This document shows positions 16,930 through 24,013 of a DNA stretch of 29,658 bases, piece after piece. The stretch is from positions 1 through 29,658 of the forward strand of contig CABUAQ010000015.1 in NCBI GenBank assembly GCA_902489575.1, read 5' to 3'. Below the pieces are notes generated by a model. It did not search any database. It was not told the origin of the DNA and was given only the letters and a program-made list of their open reading frames with translations. How positions within the stretch are numbered: position 1 is the first letter of the stretch; every line of letters starts with the position of its first letter. This DNA comes from an uncultured bacterium. GTDB lineage: Bacteria; Cyanobacteriota; Vampirovibrionia; Gastranaerophilales; Gastranaerophilaceae. Made by a program: the position numbers and the translations under genes.

Positions 16930-16968
16930 AACAGAACGGAACCGGCAAATTGCCGGTTCCGTTCTGTT
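16930..16968. terminator. Strong bidirectional terminator between converging units
   Basis: Near-perfect palindrome with 19-base arms (16930-16948, 16950-16968) around a single A; the effective loop is about five bases. It serves the 401-residue gene on the plus strand and rpsI on the minus strand. Confidence 0.9.
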
Positions 16969-16984
16969 TGTTTTGATAGTAAGA

Positions 16985-17380
16985 TTAACGTTTTGAGAAT
17001 TGGAATCTCTTACGAGCTCTTTTTCTACCATATTTTTTACGTTCTTTCACACGAGGGTCTCTTGTTAATAAACCTTCCAGTTTTAATACATTTTTGTATT
17101 CTTCATTTGACTTAACCAGTGCTCTTGAAATACCGTGTCTGATAGCACCGCATTGTGATACAACACCGCCACCAACAGCTTTAACTCTAACGTCATATCT
17201 TTCTTGAGTTTCAGTTAAAACTAAAGGTCTGTAAACTAACATTTCAATAGCAGGTCTGTTACCAATATAATCACTTAATTTTTTACCGTTAACAAAAATT
17301 CTGCCGCTGCCTTTAACCAACTTTACAACTGCGATAGAGGTTTTTCTACGGCCTGTTGCTTTAATTTCATTATCTGCCAT
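16985..17380 (-). CDS. rpsI: 30S ribosomal protein S9 (uS9)
   Basis: 131 residues. ATGRRKTSIAVVKL at the start, GGGVVSQCGAIRHGISRAL in the middle, and a very basic tail ending FQFSKR, whose terminal Lys-Arg reaches the P-site tRNA in the ribosome. AAGGAGG lies inside the last codons of rplM, two bases between genes, so the pair is translationally linked. It is the last gene of the operon and is followed by a strong terminator. Confidence 0.97.
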   Translation of the reverse strand: MADNEIKATGRRKTSIAVVKLVKGSGRIFVNGKKLSDYIGNRPAIEMLVYRPLVLTETQERYDVRVKAVGGGVVSQCGAIRHGISRALVKSNEEYKNVLKLEGLLTRDPRVKERKKYGRKRARKRFQFSKR

Positions 17381-17382
17381 AA

Positions 17383-17820
17383 TTACTTAGCCTCCTTTTC
17401 CAATACGATTGGTTTTTGTGCTGCATGTGGATGTTCAGCTCCTGCGTAAACTTTCAATTTGTTAAACTGTTCAGCCCCTAAAGTATTATGCTGTAACATA
17501 CCGCGAACAGCATGTTCTATAACAACTCTAGGATCCTTTTCCATCAACTCTTTGAAACTGGCTGATTTTAATCCACCCGGATATCCTGTATGGTGTAAAT
17601 AAATTTTATCAGTTTCTTTTTTACCTGTAACTTTCACCTTAGAAGCGTTGATAACAATAACAAAATCACCGGTATCAACGTTTGGAGTGTATTCAGGTTT
17701 ATGTTTGCCTCTTAAAATGTTTGCAATTCTTACAGCCAAACGACCCAATACTTCGCCTTCTGCATCGATTACATACCATTTTCTTTCAACTTCAAGAGGT
17801 TTTGCTGAATATGTTTTCAT
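17383..17820 (-). CDS. rplM: 50S ribosomal protein L13 (uL13)
   Basis: 145 residues with the expected WYVIDAEGEVLGRLAVRIA start, HKPEYTPNVDTGDFVIVINA, and the HHTGYPGG motif. Normal length. The linked rplM-rpsI pair behind truA and rplQ is the order used in cyanobacteria and many Firmicutes. Confidence 0.97.
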   Translation of the reverse strand: MKTYSAKPLEVERKWYVIDAEGEVLGRLAVRIANILRGKHKPEYTPNVDTGDFVIVINASKVKVTGKKETDKIYLHHTGYPGGLKSASFKELMEKDPRVVIEHAVRGMLQHNTLGAEQFNKLKVYAGAEHPHAAQKPIVLEKEAK

Positions 17821-17841
17821 CGCATTTCTCCATTTATTATT

Positions 17842-18636
17842 TTAATACATTACTTTCATCAATGTCAGCCCGTATGGACTAACTGTCATTCCAGCCTTTC
17901 GACGGGTTTTGGACTCCAGAACATCTTTCATATGCTCTGGCGCCAGATTGTGTCCTTCTATATAAAGAAGGGTTCCGACAATAGTTCTCACCATATTATA
18001 AAGAAACCTGTTCCCTACAATATCTATGAAAACTCTGTCGCCGGCTTTTGAAACTTTCGCTTCGTATATTGTGCAAATTTTGCTCGGGTTTAGCGTTCCG
18101 GAACTTTTAAAACTTGAAAAATCATGCTCTCCAAGTAAATAATTTAACGACTTTTGCATCCTATCTATATCTACTTTGTATTTCACTCTCATCAAATCAC
18201 CATCAAAAGCATTCTTGCAGCGTCTGTTTACAAATTCAAACCTGTAATAGCGCCTCTTTGCTGATTTTTGAGCATGAAACCTGCTACCAACTTCTTTCAA
18301 GCCACTGACAGATATATCATCAGGTAAAATTTCATTTAATGAATAGAGAAACTTTGAAGCAACAATTGTTTCGTCTGTATCGAAATGAACAACCTGACCA
18401 ACAGAGTTAACCCCTTTATCCGTCCGTCCGGAAAAAATTGCTTTTACTCGCCGGTTTTTATGAGAAGCGGTGTTTTCACCTTCAGCGTCACACCGCTTGT
18501 CTTTTATCAAAGTACCGAGTGCTTTTTCAAGTTCTCCCTGTACCGTCGGAGCCTCTATTTCTACACCATTTTCAAACTGAATCTGGCTGCCGGAATAGTT
18601 TTTTCCGATATACTGAACTTCAAAAGCATAACGCAT
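17842..18636 (-). CDS. truA: tRNA pseudouridine(38-40) synthase
   Basis: Isomerises uridines 38-40 in the anticodon arm. The catalytic Asp is D73 in SGRTDKGVNSVGQ. RFHAQKSAKRRYYRF and the NRFLYNMVRTIVGTLL helix are also present. Two departures: the early FxGWQxQ-type motif reads YSGSQIQ, with Ser for Trp, and residues about 46-65 are a charged insertion (KRCDAEGENTASHKNRR) before the catalytic strand. The start overlaps no gene but lies five bases from the rplQ stop, with a weak ribosome site (GGTG) inside the rplQ end. Confidence 0.95.
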   Translation of the reverse strand: MRYAFEVQYIGKNYSGSQIQFENGVEIEAPTVQGELEKALGTLIKDKRCDAEGENTASHKNRRVKAIFSGRTDKGVNSVGQVVHFDTDETIVASKFLYSLNEILPDDISVSGLKEVGSRFHAQKSAKRRYYRFEFVNRRCKNAFDGDLMRVKYKVDIDRMQKSLNYLLGEHDFSSFKSSGTLNPSKICTIYEAKVSKAGDRVFIDIVGNRFLYNMVRTIVGTLLYIEGHNLAPEHMKDVLESKTRRKAGMTVSPYGLTLMKVMY

Positions 18637-18641
18637 CTAAA

Positions 18642-19070
18642 TTACACCAATTGAATAAGTGCCATTTCAGCTGCGTCACCACGTCTTGGCGGTAAGTGAT
18701 ATATTCTTGTATAACCGCCATTTTTCTCAGAATATTGCTTTCCGATAATTACAAACAATTTTCTAAGAACTGTTTGTGATGCTAATTTTTTATCAGATTG
18801 AGGAGCTTCAAACACTTCACCTGAAGCTAAGTCCATATATTTACCTGTTTCTTTGTTATAAATATACCTTGCCGCCTGACGAATTGAGTGAAGATCACCT
18901 TTTTTTGCAAGAGTGATAATCTTTTCTGCGTATGGCTTCAATGCTTTAGCACGAGCCATAGTTGTTGTGATTTCACCGTGTACAAAAAGTTCGGTTGCTA
19001 AAGAACGAAGCAAAGCCTTTCTTTGGTCTTGCGCTTTTCCCAGCGTATGTTTTTTTGTTTGGTGTCTCAT
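18642..19070 (-). CDS. rplQ: 50S ribosomal protein L17 (bL17)
   Basis: 142 residues. Starts MRHQTKKHTLGKAQDQRKAL and contains LATELFVHGEITTTMARAKA and EKNGGYTRIYHLPPRRGD. AAAGGA precedes the ATG. It is longer than the E. coli form core because of a segment near residues 80-95 (GKYMDLASGEVFEAP). Confidence 0.97.
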   Translation of the reverse strand: MRHQTKKHTLGKAQDQRKALLRSLATELFVHGEITTTMARAKALKPYAEKIITLAKKGDLHSIRQAARYIYNKETGKYMDLASGEVFEAPQSDKKLASQTVLRKLFVIIGKQYSEKNGGYTRIYHLPPRRGDAAEMALIQLV

Positions 19071-19110
19071 TGTTTTTATCCTTTACTAATTTATTATATT
19101 GTATTATCTA

Positions 19111-20082
19111 TTAACCAATTAAATCTTCTTCTTCCACCGGGCTCGGAGCTAAGTCTAAACCAAAGTGGTGAAGTCTTTCTACTACTTCATCTGAAGATTT
19201 TTTACCAAAGTTTTTAATGTTCAACAAATCGTGTTCTGATTTTTTCAACAATTCTGCCATTGAGTTGATGCTTGCTCTTTTCAAGCAGTTATAAGCTCTT
19301 ACAGATAATTCCAATTCTTCAATTGTCATAGTAGGAGCTTCTTCAACTTCACTCACTGTTTCTTCAATTTGAACAGAAGGTGCAATTGCTGGCTGCCCTG
19401 TAATTGATGCGATTTGCATGAAGTGTTCAATTAGCAAGTTTGAAGCCTGGCTTAATGCATTTTGAACATCAATAGATCCATTTGACCAGATTTCAAGAGT
19501 CAATTTATCAAAATCTAAAGCATCCCCCACACGAGCACTTTCTACATTGTAACTAACTCTTTTGATAGGCATAAATGTTGCATCGATAGGTAATACATCG
19601 ATAGTAGCATCTTTTGCATCTCTTGGAACATCGTTTTGAACATATCCTTTACCGGAGTCAACAATAACATCAGCGTGGAATGATCCGCCATCAGCTACTG
19701 TACAAATCAACCAATCAGGGTTAACAACTTTAACTCCTGCAGGTAATTGAATATCGCTTGCTAATACAGGTCCCGGCTTATCAACGTCTATTCTTAAGTG
19801 TTGAGATTCTTTTGAGTCAGTTTTTACAACCAGACCCTTTAGATTCAACATAACATCGATTACGTCTTCTAAAACGCCAGGAATTGCAGTGTATTCGTGA
19901 GTAATACCTTCGATTCTGGCACTTGTTACGGCAGTACCTTCAAGACTTGACAATAATACTCGTCTCAAAGAATTACCGATAGTTGTACCGAATCCTCTTT
20001 CCAACGGCTCAATTACGAATTTCCCATATTGTGAACCATCTGAGCTTGTTGCTGTATTAACACATTTAATTTTTAATTCCAT
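19111..20082 (-). CDS. rpoA: DNA-directed RNA polymerase subunit alpha
   Basis: 323 residues. The N-terminal assembly domain (about 1-230) includes PLERGFGTTIGNSLRRVLLSS. An acidic linker follows (about 240-255), then the DNA- and activator-binding C-terminal domain (LELSVRAYNCLKRASI ... LLNIKNFGKKSSDEV). An AGGAG site precedes the ATG. It sits in the ribosomal operon between rpsD and rplQ. Confidence 0.98.
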   Translation of the reverse strand: MELKIKCVNTATSSDGSQYGKFVIEPLERGFGTTIGNSLRRVLLSSLEGTAVTSARIEGITHEYTAIPGVLEDVIDVMLNLKGLVVKTDSKESQHLRIDVDKPGPVLASDIQLPAGVKVVNPDWLICTVADGGSFHADVIVDSGKGYVQNDVPRDAKDATIDVLPIDATFMPIKRVSYNVESARVGDALDFDKLTLEIWSNGSIDVQNALSQASNLLIEHFMQIASITGQPAIAPSVQIEETVSEVEEAPTMTIEELELSVRAYNCLKRASINSMAELLKKSEHDLLNIKNFGKKSSDEVVERLHHFGLDLAPSPVEEEDLIG

Positions 20083-20154
20083 TATTTTAATCTCCTAGTT
20101 AAAATCCTACTTAATTGCTAGTTATATAAGCTAATGCTTACTTACTTACAATTC

Positions 20155-20757
20155 CTATTTTGAATAGTATTCAATTACAAGTTGTTCCTTGATTTCCGGA
20201 TCTAATTCTTCTCTTTCAGGAATTCTGTCAAATGTAATTTTTAATGCTTCTTTATCGATTGTCATCCAAGCCGGAGCACAAGCCATATCGATCATGCCAA
20301 TTACATCGTTCAAATATTTTGCACTCCTGGTCTTAACAGTAATTACATCACCAGCTTTTACTAAGTAAGATGGAATGTCAACTTTTCTGCCATTAACAAG
20401 AACATGACCGTGATTAACGATTTGTCTTGTTTGCTTGCGAGTAATACCGAAACCTGCTCTAAATAAGATATTATCTAATCTTGATTCTAGTAATTGCAAA
20501 AGAATCGTACCTGTAACGCCTTTCCTTCTGGCAGCTTCGTTGTAATATCTAACAAATTGCTTTTCACTTACAAGATATGTAAATCTGATTTTTTGTTTTT
20601 CAGCCAGGTGGATAGCATATTCAGAAAGTTTTTTTCTAACTGCTCCGTGTTGACCTGAAGCTGTCTGTCTCATAGAAGAAGTCAATTTTCTATTTGACAA
20701 ATCTTTTACTTTTTTATTTCTAAATAATTTGTTGGTTGGTCCTGTATATCTTGACAT
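20155..20757 (-). CDS. rpsD: 30S ribosomal protein S4 (uS4), cysteine-free form
   Basis: 200 residues. The S4 RNA-binding domain (SRLDNILFRAGFGITRKQTRQIVNHGHVLVNG) is intact. The N-terminal part has no cysteines, so this is the zinc-free (C-minus) form. AAAGGAG precedes the ATG. In E. coli and Bacillus S4 represses its own operon through leader RNA. Here rpsD is preceded by a 194-base spacer with clear pairing potential, which could play that part. In many cyanobacteria rpsD is not in this cluster. Confidence 0.97.
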   Translation of the reverse strand: MSRYTGPTNKLFRNKKVKDLSNRKLTSSMRQTASGQHGAVRKKLSEYAIHLAEKQKIRFTYLVSEKQFVRYYNEAARRKGVTGTILLQLLESRLDNILFRAGFGITRKQTRQIVNHGHVLVNGRKVDIPSYLVKAGDVITVKTRSAKYLNDVIGMIDMACAPAWMTIDKEALKITFDRIPEREELDPEIKEQLVIEYYSK

Positions 20758-20951
20758 TTTTCAAATTTCTCCTTTTCTTTGACGGGGCATCTATGGTTTA
20801 CGTTTGGACTATTTACGCAAGCCCCCGTCTGTAGTTACATTTTTATCTATTGGTTTAAAATCGTTATCTGCCGGGGTTATAAGACTTCGGCACTTAAATA
20901 ACCGCAAACCAGAACCCGATTCCTTTTAGTAAACCGGCACAGGTACAAAAA
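20758..20951 (-). promoter_or_regulatory. Structured spacer ahead of rpsD, candidate S4 leader RNA
   Basis: On the minus strand GACGGGGGC (20829-20821) can pair with GCCCCGTC (20788-20781) with one bulge. Inside it TTGCGT pairs with ACGTAA (one G-U pair), giving a two-part hairpin that ends a few bases before the AAAGGAG of rpsD. Farther upstream TGCCGG/CCGGCA (20933-20938 with 20870-20875) and GGTTAT/ATAACC (20898-20903 with 20875-20880) offer more, partly competing, helices. No open frame is visible. Confidence 0.5.
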
Positions 20952-21338
20952 TTATACTCTGCGTTTTTTAGGCGGACGACATCCGTTGTGAGGAATTGGA
21001 GTTACATCTTTAATCAGTGTAATTTCCAACCCGGCAGCCTGGATTGCTCTGATTGCAGTTTCTCTACCTGAACCAGGTCCTTTGATATGAACTTCCACTT
21101 TCTTCATACCCTGATCTATTGATTTTTTTGCTACCAGTTCAGCAGCAGACTGAGCTGCAAACGGAGTACCTTTTCTTGCACCCTTGAATCCAGAAGCACC
21201 AGCTGTTGCCCAAGCAATAGCATTACCTTGAGTATCAGTAGAAGTTACAATTGTATTGTTAAAAGTTGATTGTATATGTACAACCCCCTGCAATACATTT
21301 TTCTTTTCTTTTTTCTTAGTTTTTTGTGGTCTTGCCAT
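20952..21338 (-). CDS. rpsK: 30S ribosomal protein S11 (uS11)
   Basis: 128 residues; GVVHIQSTFNNTIVTSTDTQGNAIAWATAG, GSGRETAIRAIQAAGLE and the C-terminal DVTPIPHNGCRPPKKRRV are all as expected. AAAGGA lies ahead of the ATG. A 95-base spacer separates it from rpsM. Confidence 0.98.
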   Translation of the reverse strand: MARPQKTKKKEKKNVLQGVVHIQSTFNNTIVTSTDTQGNAIAWATAGASGFKGARKGTPFAAQSAAELVAKKSIDQGMKKVEVHIKGPGSGRETAIRAIQAAGLEITLIKDVTPIPHNGCRPPKKRRV

Positions 21339-21433
21339 TTCTTTATCCTTTATCTTTTTTACTTATTATTTATGTTTTAAAATCTGTATAATCCAAATAG
21401 TTACAAAGCATTCGATTCTATATTCGGCTTAGA

Positions 21434-21799
21434 TTATTTTTTCTTAGATACCGGTCCGGTTTTCTTACCGCGTTGAGTTCTAGCGTTTGTTTTTGTTCTT
21501 TGACCGCGGCATGGAAGCTTACGTTTGTGACGTAGTCCTCTGAATGAACCAATTTCTTGTAAACGTTTAATATTCATTGTAATTTCACGTCTCAAATCAC
21601 CTTCAATATGGTAATTTGATAACTCGTTACGTAACAATTTAATATCTTCGTCTGTCAAATCGTCTGTTCTTAAATCTGGTGAGATACCTGTAGCTGCCAA
21701 GATTTTCTTAGCTCTTGTCGGCCCTATACCGAAAATGTAAGTTAACGCTACTTCCATTCTTTTGTTACGAGGTAAATCTACCCCTACTAGTCTTGCCAT
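21434..21799 (-). CDS. rpsM: 30S ribosomal protein S13 (uS13)
   Basis: 121 residues beginning MARLVGVDLPRNKRMEVALT, with the helix-two-turns-helix region TYIFGIGPTRAKKIL, then GSFRGLRHKRKLPCRGQRTK and a Lys-rich end. AAAGGAG precedes the ATG. A 234-base structured spacer separates it from rpmJ. Confidence 0.98.
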   Translation of the reverse strand: MARLVGVDLPRNKRMEVALTYIFGIGPTRAKKILAATGISPDLRTDDLTDEDIKLLRNELSNYHIEGDLRREITMNIKRLQEIGSFRGLRHKRKLPCRGQRTKTNARTQRGKKTGPVSKKK

Positions 21800-22033
21800 T
21801 TAATTTTCTCCTTTTCTGTTGTTAGATTTTTTTGGATATGAGGCTTAAATCCTTCCTCACCACCTGCTGCTTATACCCGCAGGTTCGGTAATAAAGCTTA
21901 CCGCCAGTTAAATCAAAGATTTGATCGCTCACTTCGCTTACGCTTCAGTCACAACGGCGGTCAGATAATGTTTCGCACCCTGTCTGCTTTGCTTGCCGCA
22001 AACCGGCTCCGGTACTCCACACCGGCTTTGCGC
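21800..22033 (-). promoter_or_regulatory. GC-richer structured spacer between rpmJ and rpsM
   Basis: No coding frame, but many paired arms on the minus strand: CCGGT/ACCGG, ACCGCC/GGCGGT closing a segment of about 55 bases, CGGTAA/TTACCG, CCTGC/GCAGG and GAGG/CCTC. The middle contains an AAGCG-type degenerate run (GAAGCGTAAGCGAAGTGAGCG) next to the palindrome ATCAAA/TTTGAT. Base composition is clearly richer in GC than its surroundings. It may be a regulatory leader for rpsM or a small inserted REP-like element. Confidence 0.45.
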
Positions 22034-22147
22034 TTAGCCCTGCCTTTGTTTGTGCTTAGGATTTTCGCAAATTACGGCAATTCTGCCTTTTCTTTTAATA
22101 CATTTGCATTTGTCACACATTTTCTTTACTGATGATCTTACTTTCAT
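22034..22147 (-). CDS. rpmJ: 50S ribosomal protein L36 (bL36)
   Basis: 37 codons, found by reading the minus strand: begins MKVRSSVKKMC and ends NPKHKQRQG. The zinc ribbon is intact with C11, C14, C27 and H32; one further Cys sits at 16. The start has AAAGGA upstream. It is the zinc (C-plus) form, 42 bases after infA in the usual infA-rpmJ-rpsM order. Confidence 0.96.
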   Translation of the reverse strand: MKVRSSVKKMCDKCKCIKRKGRIAVICENPKHKQRQG

Positions 22148-22189
22148 TGTCTTTTCCTTTATATGTAATTTGTACGTGAGATTTTTATA

Positions 22190-22405
22190 TTACTTTAACC
22201 TGAATGTGATACGACCTCTTGATAAATCATAAGGTGTCATTTCAACCTTTACTCTGTCACCCGGCAAAATTCTGATAAAATTTTTTCTGATTTTGCCTGA
22301 TATATGTGCCAGAATTTCATGATCATTTTCAAGCTTTACTCTGAACATTGCATTAGGCATTGATTCTATAATCGTACCTTCTAGTTCTATTACGTCTTTT
22401 GCCAT
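22190..22405 (-). CDS. infA: Translation initiation factor IF-1
   Basis: 71 residues of OB-fold: MAKDVIELEGTIIESMPNAM, the strand FRVKLENDHEILAHISGKIR, and GDRVKVEMTPYDLSRGRITF. The start at 22405 follows GAGGA; an in-frame upstream ATG at 22444 would put that site inside the gene and give an extension foreign to IF-1. It is the first gene of the ribosomal operon here; secY, adk and map, which often precede it, are absent. Confidence 0.97.
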   Translation of the reverse strand: MAKDVIELEGTIIESMPNAMFRVKLENDHEILAHISGKIRKNFIRILPGDRVKVEMTPYDLSRGRITFRLK

Positions 22406-22456
22406 ATTTTCCTCATTTTCGGCTTTGTAAACTGCCCCACACATGGAGCTATTTTA

Positions 22457-22485
22457 ATAATACTTGCAAAATATTTGATTGCAAG
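22457..22485 (-). promoter_or_regulatory. Promoter and possible operator of the infA ribosomal operon
   Basis: On the minus strand TTGCAA (22484-22479), 16 bases, TATTAT (22462-22457). The spacer is bounded by an inverted repeat CTTGCAA (22463-22469) / TTGCAAG (22479-22485), whose outer arm covers the -35 and whose inner arm abuts the -10, a good position for a repressor. Confidence 0.5.
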
Positions 22486-22725
22486 CAGTACGATAGTGTT
22501 TTTAAGATATATTAAAAAGCAAATATTTGGTTGTTTTTATAAATTAACCACACAACAAATAATTACAAACCCTGCCAAAAACACAATGCATATAACTATT
22601 ACAACATGAATGTAAAATTTTATTACAACTTCTTATGTGCGCATTTTTAATTAAACATTTAAAGGATAAGCAAGTATGTATAAAAACCAAAAAATATACA
22701 TACAAAAATTTCATGCATAACATTA

Positions 22726-22754
22726 TTGCAAGTACTTAAAACTCGTGCTAACAT
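22726..22754 (+). promoter_or_regulatory. Promoter of rimI, placing the start of transcription at the ATG
   Basis: TTGCAA (22726-22731), 17 bases, then TAACAT (22749-22754) with an extended TG at 22746-22747. The predicted start falls at 22761-22762, the A of the rimI ATG. Confidence 0.5.
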
Positions 22755-22761
22755 AATTTAT

Positions 22762-23295
22762 ATGCAAGAAAGTATTCAGACCATAACTATCCGAAAAATG
22801 ACTCCTGAAGATGTTGACGGGGTTATTAAGATTGAAGAATTCGCATACGGGGATCACCATTGGTCAAAAGAATCTTTCTTAAATGAGATAAAAAATGATT
22901 TGGCAAAATACTATGTTGCACTTACAGAAAACGGCAAACTTGCCGGATATGCCGGATGCTGGCATATCCTTGAAGAAGCTCATATAACAACCATCGCAAT
23001 AGCTCCTGAATGCCGAAGGAAATACATAGCCCAAAGCTTGTTAAAACGAATCATTGATGATTGTTACATTGCAAAAATCAAATACATAACACTTGAAGTC
23101 AGAATTAGCAACACCGCTGCAATAAACCTGTATTCAAAATACGGATTTTCATCTTTCGGCACCAGAAAAGGGTATTATCAAGACAACAACGAAGATGCTT
23201 TGATTATGTGGACCAAAAACATTTTCTATGATGAGTTTAAAACAGAGTACGAAAAAACCGTTAAGAATTTAGAGGGAAAAATAAATATACAATGA
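22762..23295 (+). CDS. rimI: GNAT N-acetyltransferase, RimI-like
   Basis: Likely acetylates the N-terminus of a ribosomal protein (S18 in E. coli) or of other proteins. The 177 residues carry the GNAT fold: ITIRKMTPEDVDGVIKIEE, WSKESFLNEI, LAGYAGCWHILEEAHITTIAI, the acetyl-CoA loop, and NTAAINLYSKYGFSSFGTRKGYY. The loop reads RRKYIAQSLL, so the glycine of the R/QxxGxA motif is Tyr here. A TTG-initiated reading from 22726 overlaps the promoter and is not preferred. There is no Shine-Dalgarno site, consistent with a leaderless message. The stop overlaps the bioY start by ATGA. Confidence 0.85.
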   Translation: MQESIQTITIRKMTPEDVDGVIKIEEFAYGDHHWSKESFLNEIKNDLAKYYVALTENGKLAGYAGCWHILEEAHITTIAIAPECRRKYIAQSLLKRIIDDCYIAKIKYITLEVRISNTAAINLYSKYGFSSFGTRKGYYQDNNEDALIMWTKNIFYDEFKTEYEKTVKNLEGKINIQ

Positions 23296-23957
23296 GCGAA
23301 GAAGTTTTAATACCCAAAATGAAACGAATTGACAAAACAAAACGGAAATTTAAAATTCCCGTATTGAATTTTGTCGTTGTTTTATTTTGCACACTACTTT
23401 TAATAAGCTCTACTTTCCTCAATTTATGCATCAAACACTACATACTACCGCTTGATTTGTTTTCGAACAGAAACTTGACCATTGAAGATTTTATATACTG
23501 TATTTGTTTTATTCCACAGGTACCAACGGTCATGTTTGTTTGCTCCTCTCTGGGCAAAAGAATGGCATTAACAAGCGTTATATTATACATAACCGCAGGA
23601 TTAGGATTTATACCTGTATTTGCTCTGGGAGGAGGCTTTAGATACTTTTTCGAATACGGATTTGGATACATTCTTGCCTACATACCTGCTGTTGTTATCT
23701 GCGGAAACCTGCTTGGAAAAAAATATTCTTTTCTAAATATGATTAAAGCTGTTTTGGCAGGAGTTTTGACCATCCACATACTCGGAATTATATATATGAC
23801 AATAGTAGCTCTGTTTAAACATGCCGGCACTACATTCATAGCCGGATGGATTGAAGCCCAAAGCGGATTAAAAATAATCTATGATTTAATAATAAGTTTT
23901 GTACTTGTTTTAATCGGCAAATACATCCATAGTGTTTTAAAATTTATAATTGAATAA
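23292..23957 (+). CDS. bioY: Biotin transporter BioY (ECF S-component)
   Basis: Integral membrane substrate-binding subunit for biotin uptake, working with an ECF energising module encoded elsewhere. The 221 residues have about six hydrophobic helices and a BioY-type core: QVPTVMFVCSSLGKRMALTSVILYITAGLGFIPVFALGGGFRYFFEYGFGYILAYIPA. A cytosolic charged leader of about 20 residues precedes helix 1. It overlaps rimI by four bases, so translation is coupled. A separate promoter for the next gene starts four bases past the stop. Confidence 0.88.
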   Translation: MSEEVLIPKMKRIDKTKRKFKIPVLNFVVVLFCTLLLISSTFLNLCIKHYILPLDLFSNRNLTIEDFIYCICFIPQVPTVMFVCSSLGKRMALTSVILYITAGLGFIPVFALGGGFRYFFEYGFGYILAYIPAVVICGNLLGKKYSFLNMIKAVLAGVLTIHILGIIYMTIVALFKHAGTTFIAGWIEAQSGLKIIYDLIISFVLVLIGKYIHSVLKFIIE

Positions 23958-23960
23958 AAT

Positions 23961-23989
23961 TTGCCAGACAATACAAAATATGCTACAAT
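23961..23989 (+). promoter_or_regulatory. Promoter of the ZorA/ZorB-like operon
   Basis: TTGCCA (23961-23966), 17 bases, TACAAT (23984-23989), with an extended TGC directly before the -10. The predicted start is near 23996, and GGTGAG at 24003-24008 can serve as ribosome site. This gives the five-gene cluster its own transcription apart from rimI-bioY. Confidence 0.75.
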
Positions 23990-24013
23990 GCATTCAAGGA
24001 ATGGTGAGTTGTT

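Larger units (their letters stand above)
22406..22761. other. Divergent intergenic region between infA and rimI
   Basis: 356 bases of very AT-rich sequence with no plausible gene. It holds the infA promoter with an inverted repeat (22457-22485) near one end and the rimI promoter (22726-22754) at the other. The middle (about 22500-22720) has A/T runs and nothing I can assign. Confidence 0.6.

Noticed and set aside
21800..22033. A known structural RNA (RNase P, 4.5S RNA, 6S RNA) in the rpmJ-rpsM spacer
   Set aside because: Conserved cores of these RNAs were looked for by eye and not found.
22050..22232. 60-codon plus-strand frame across rpmJ and infA
   Set aside because: Antisense to two essential ribosomal genes and without a start signal.
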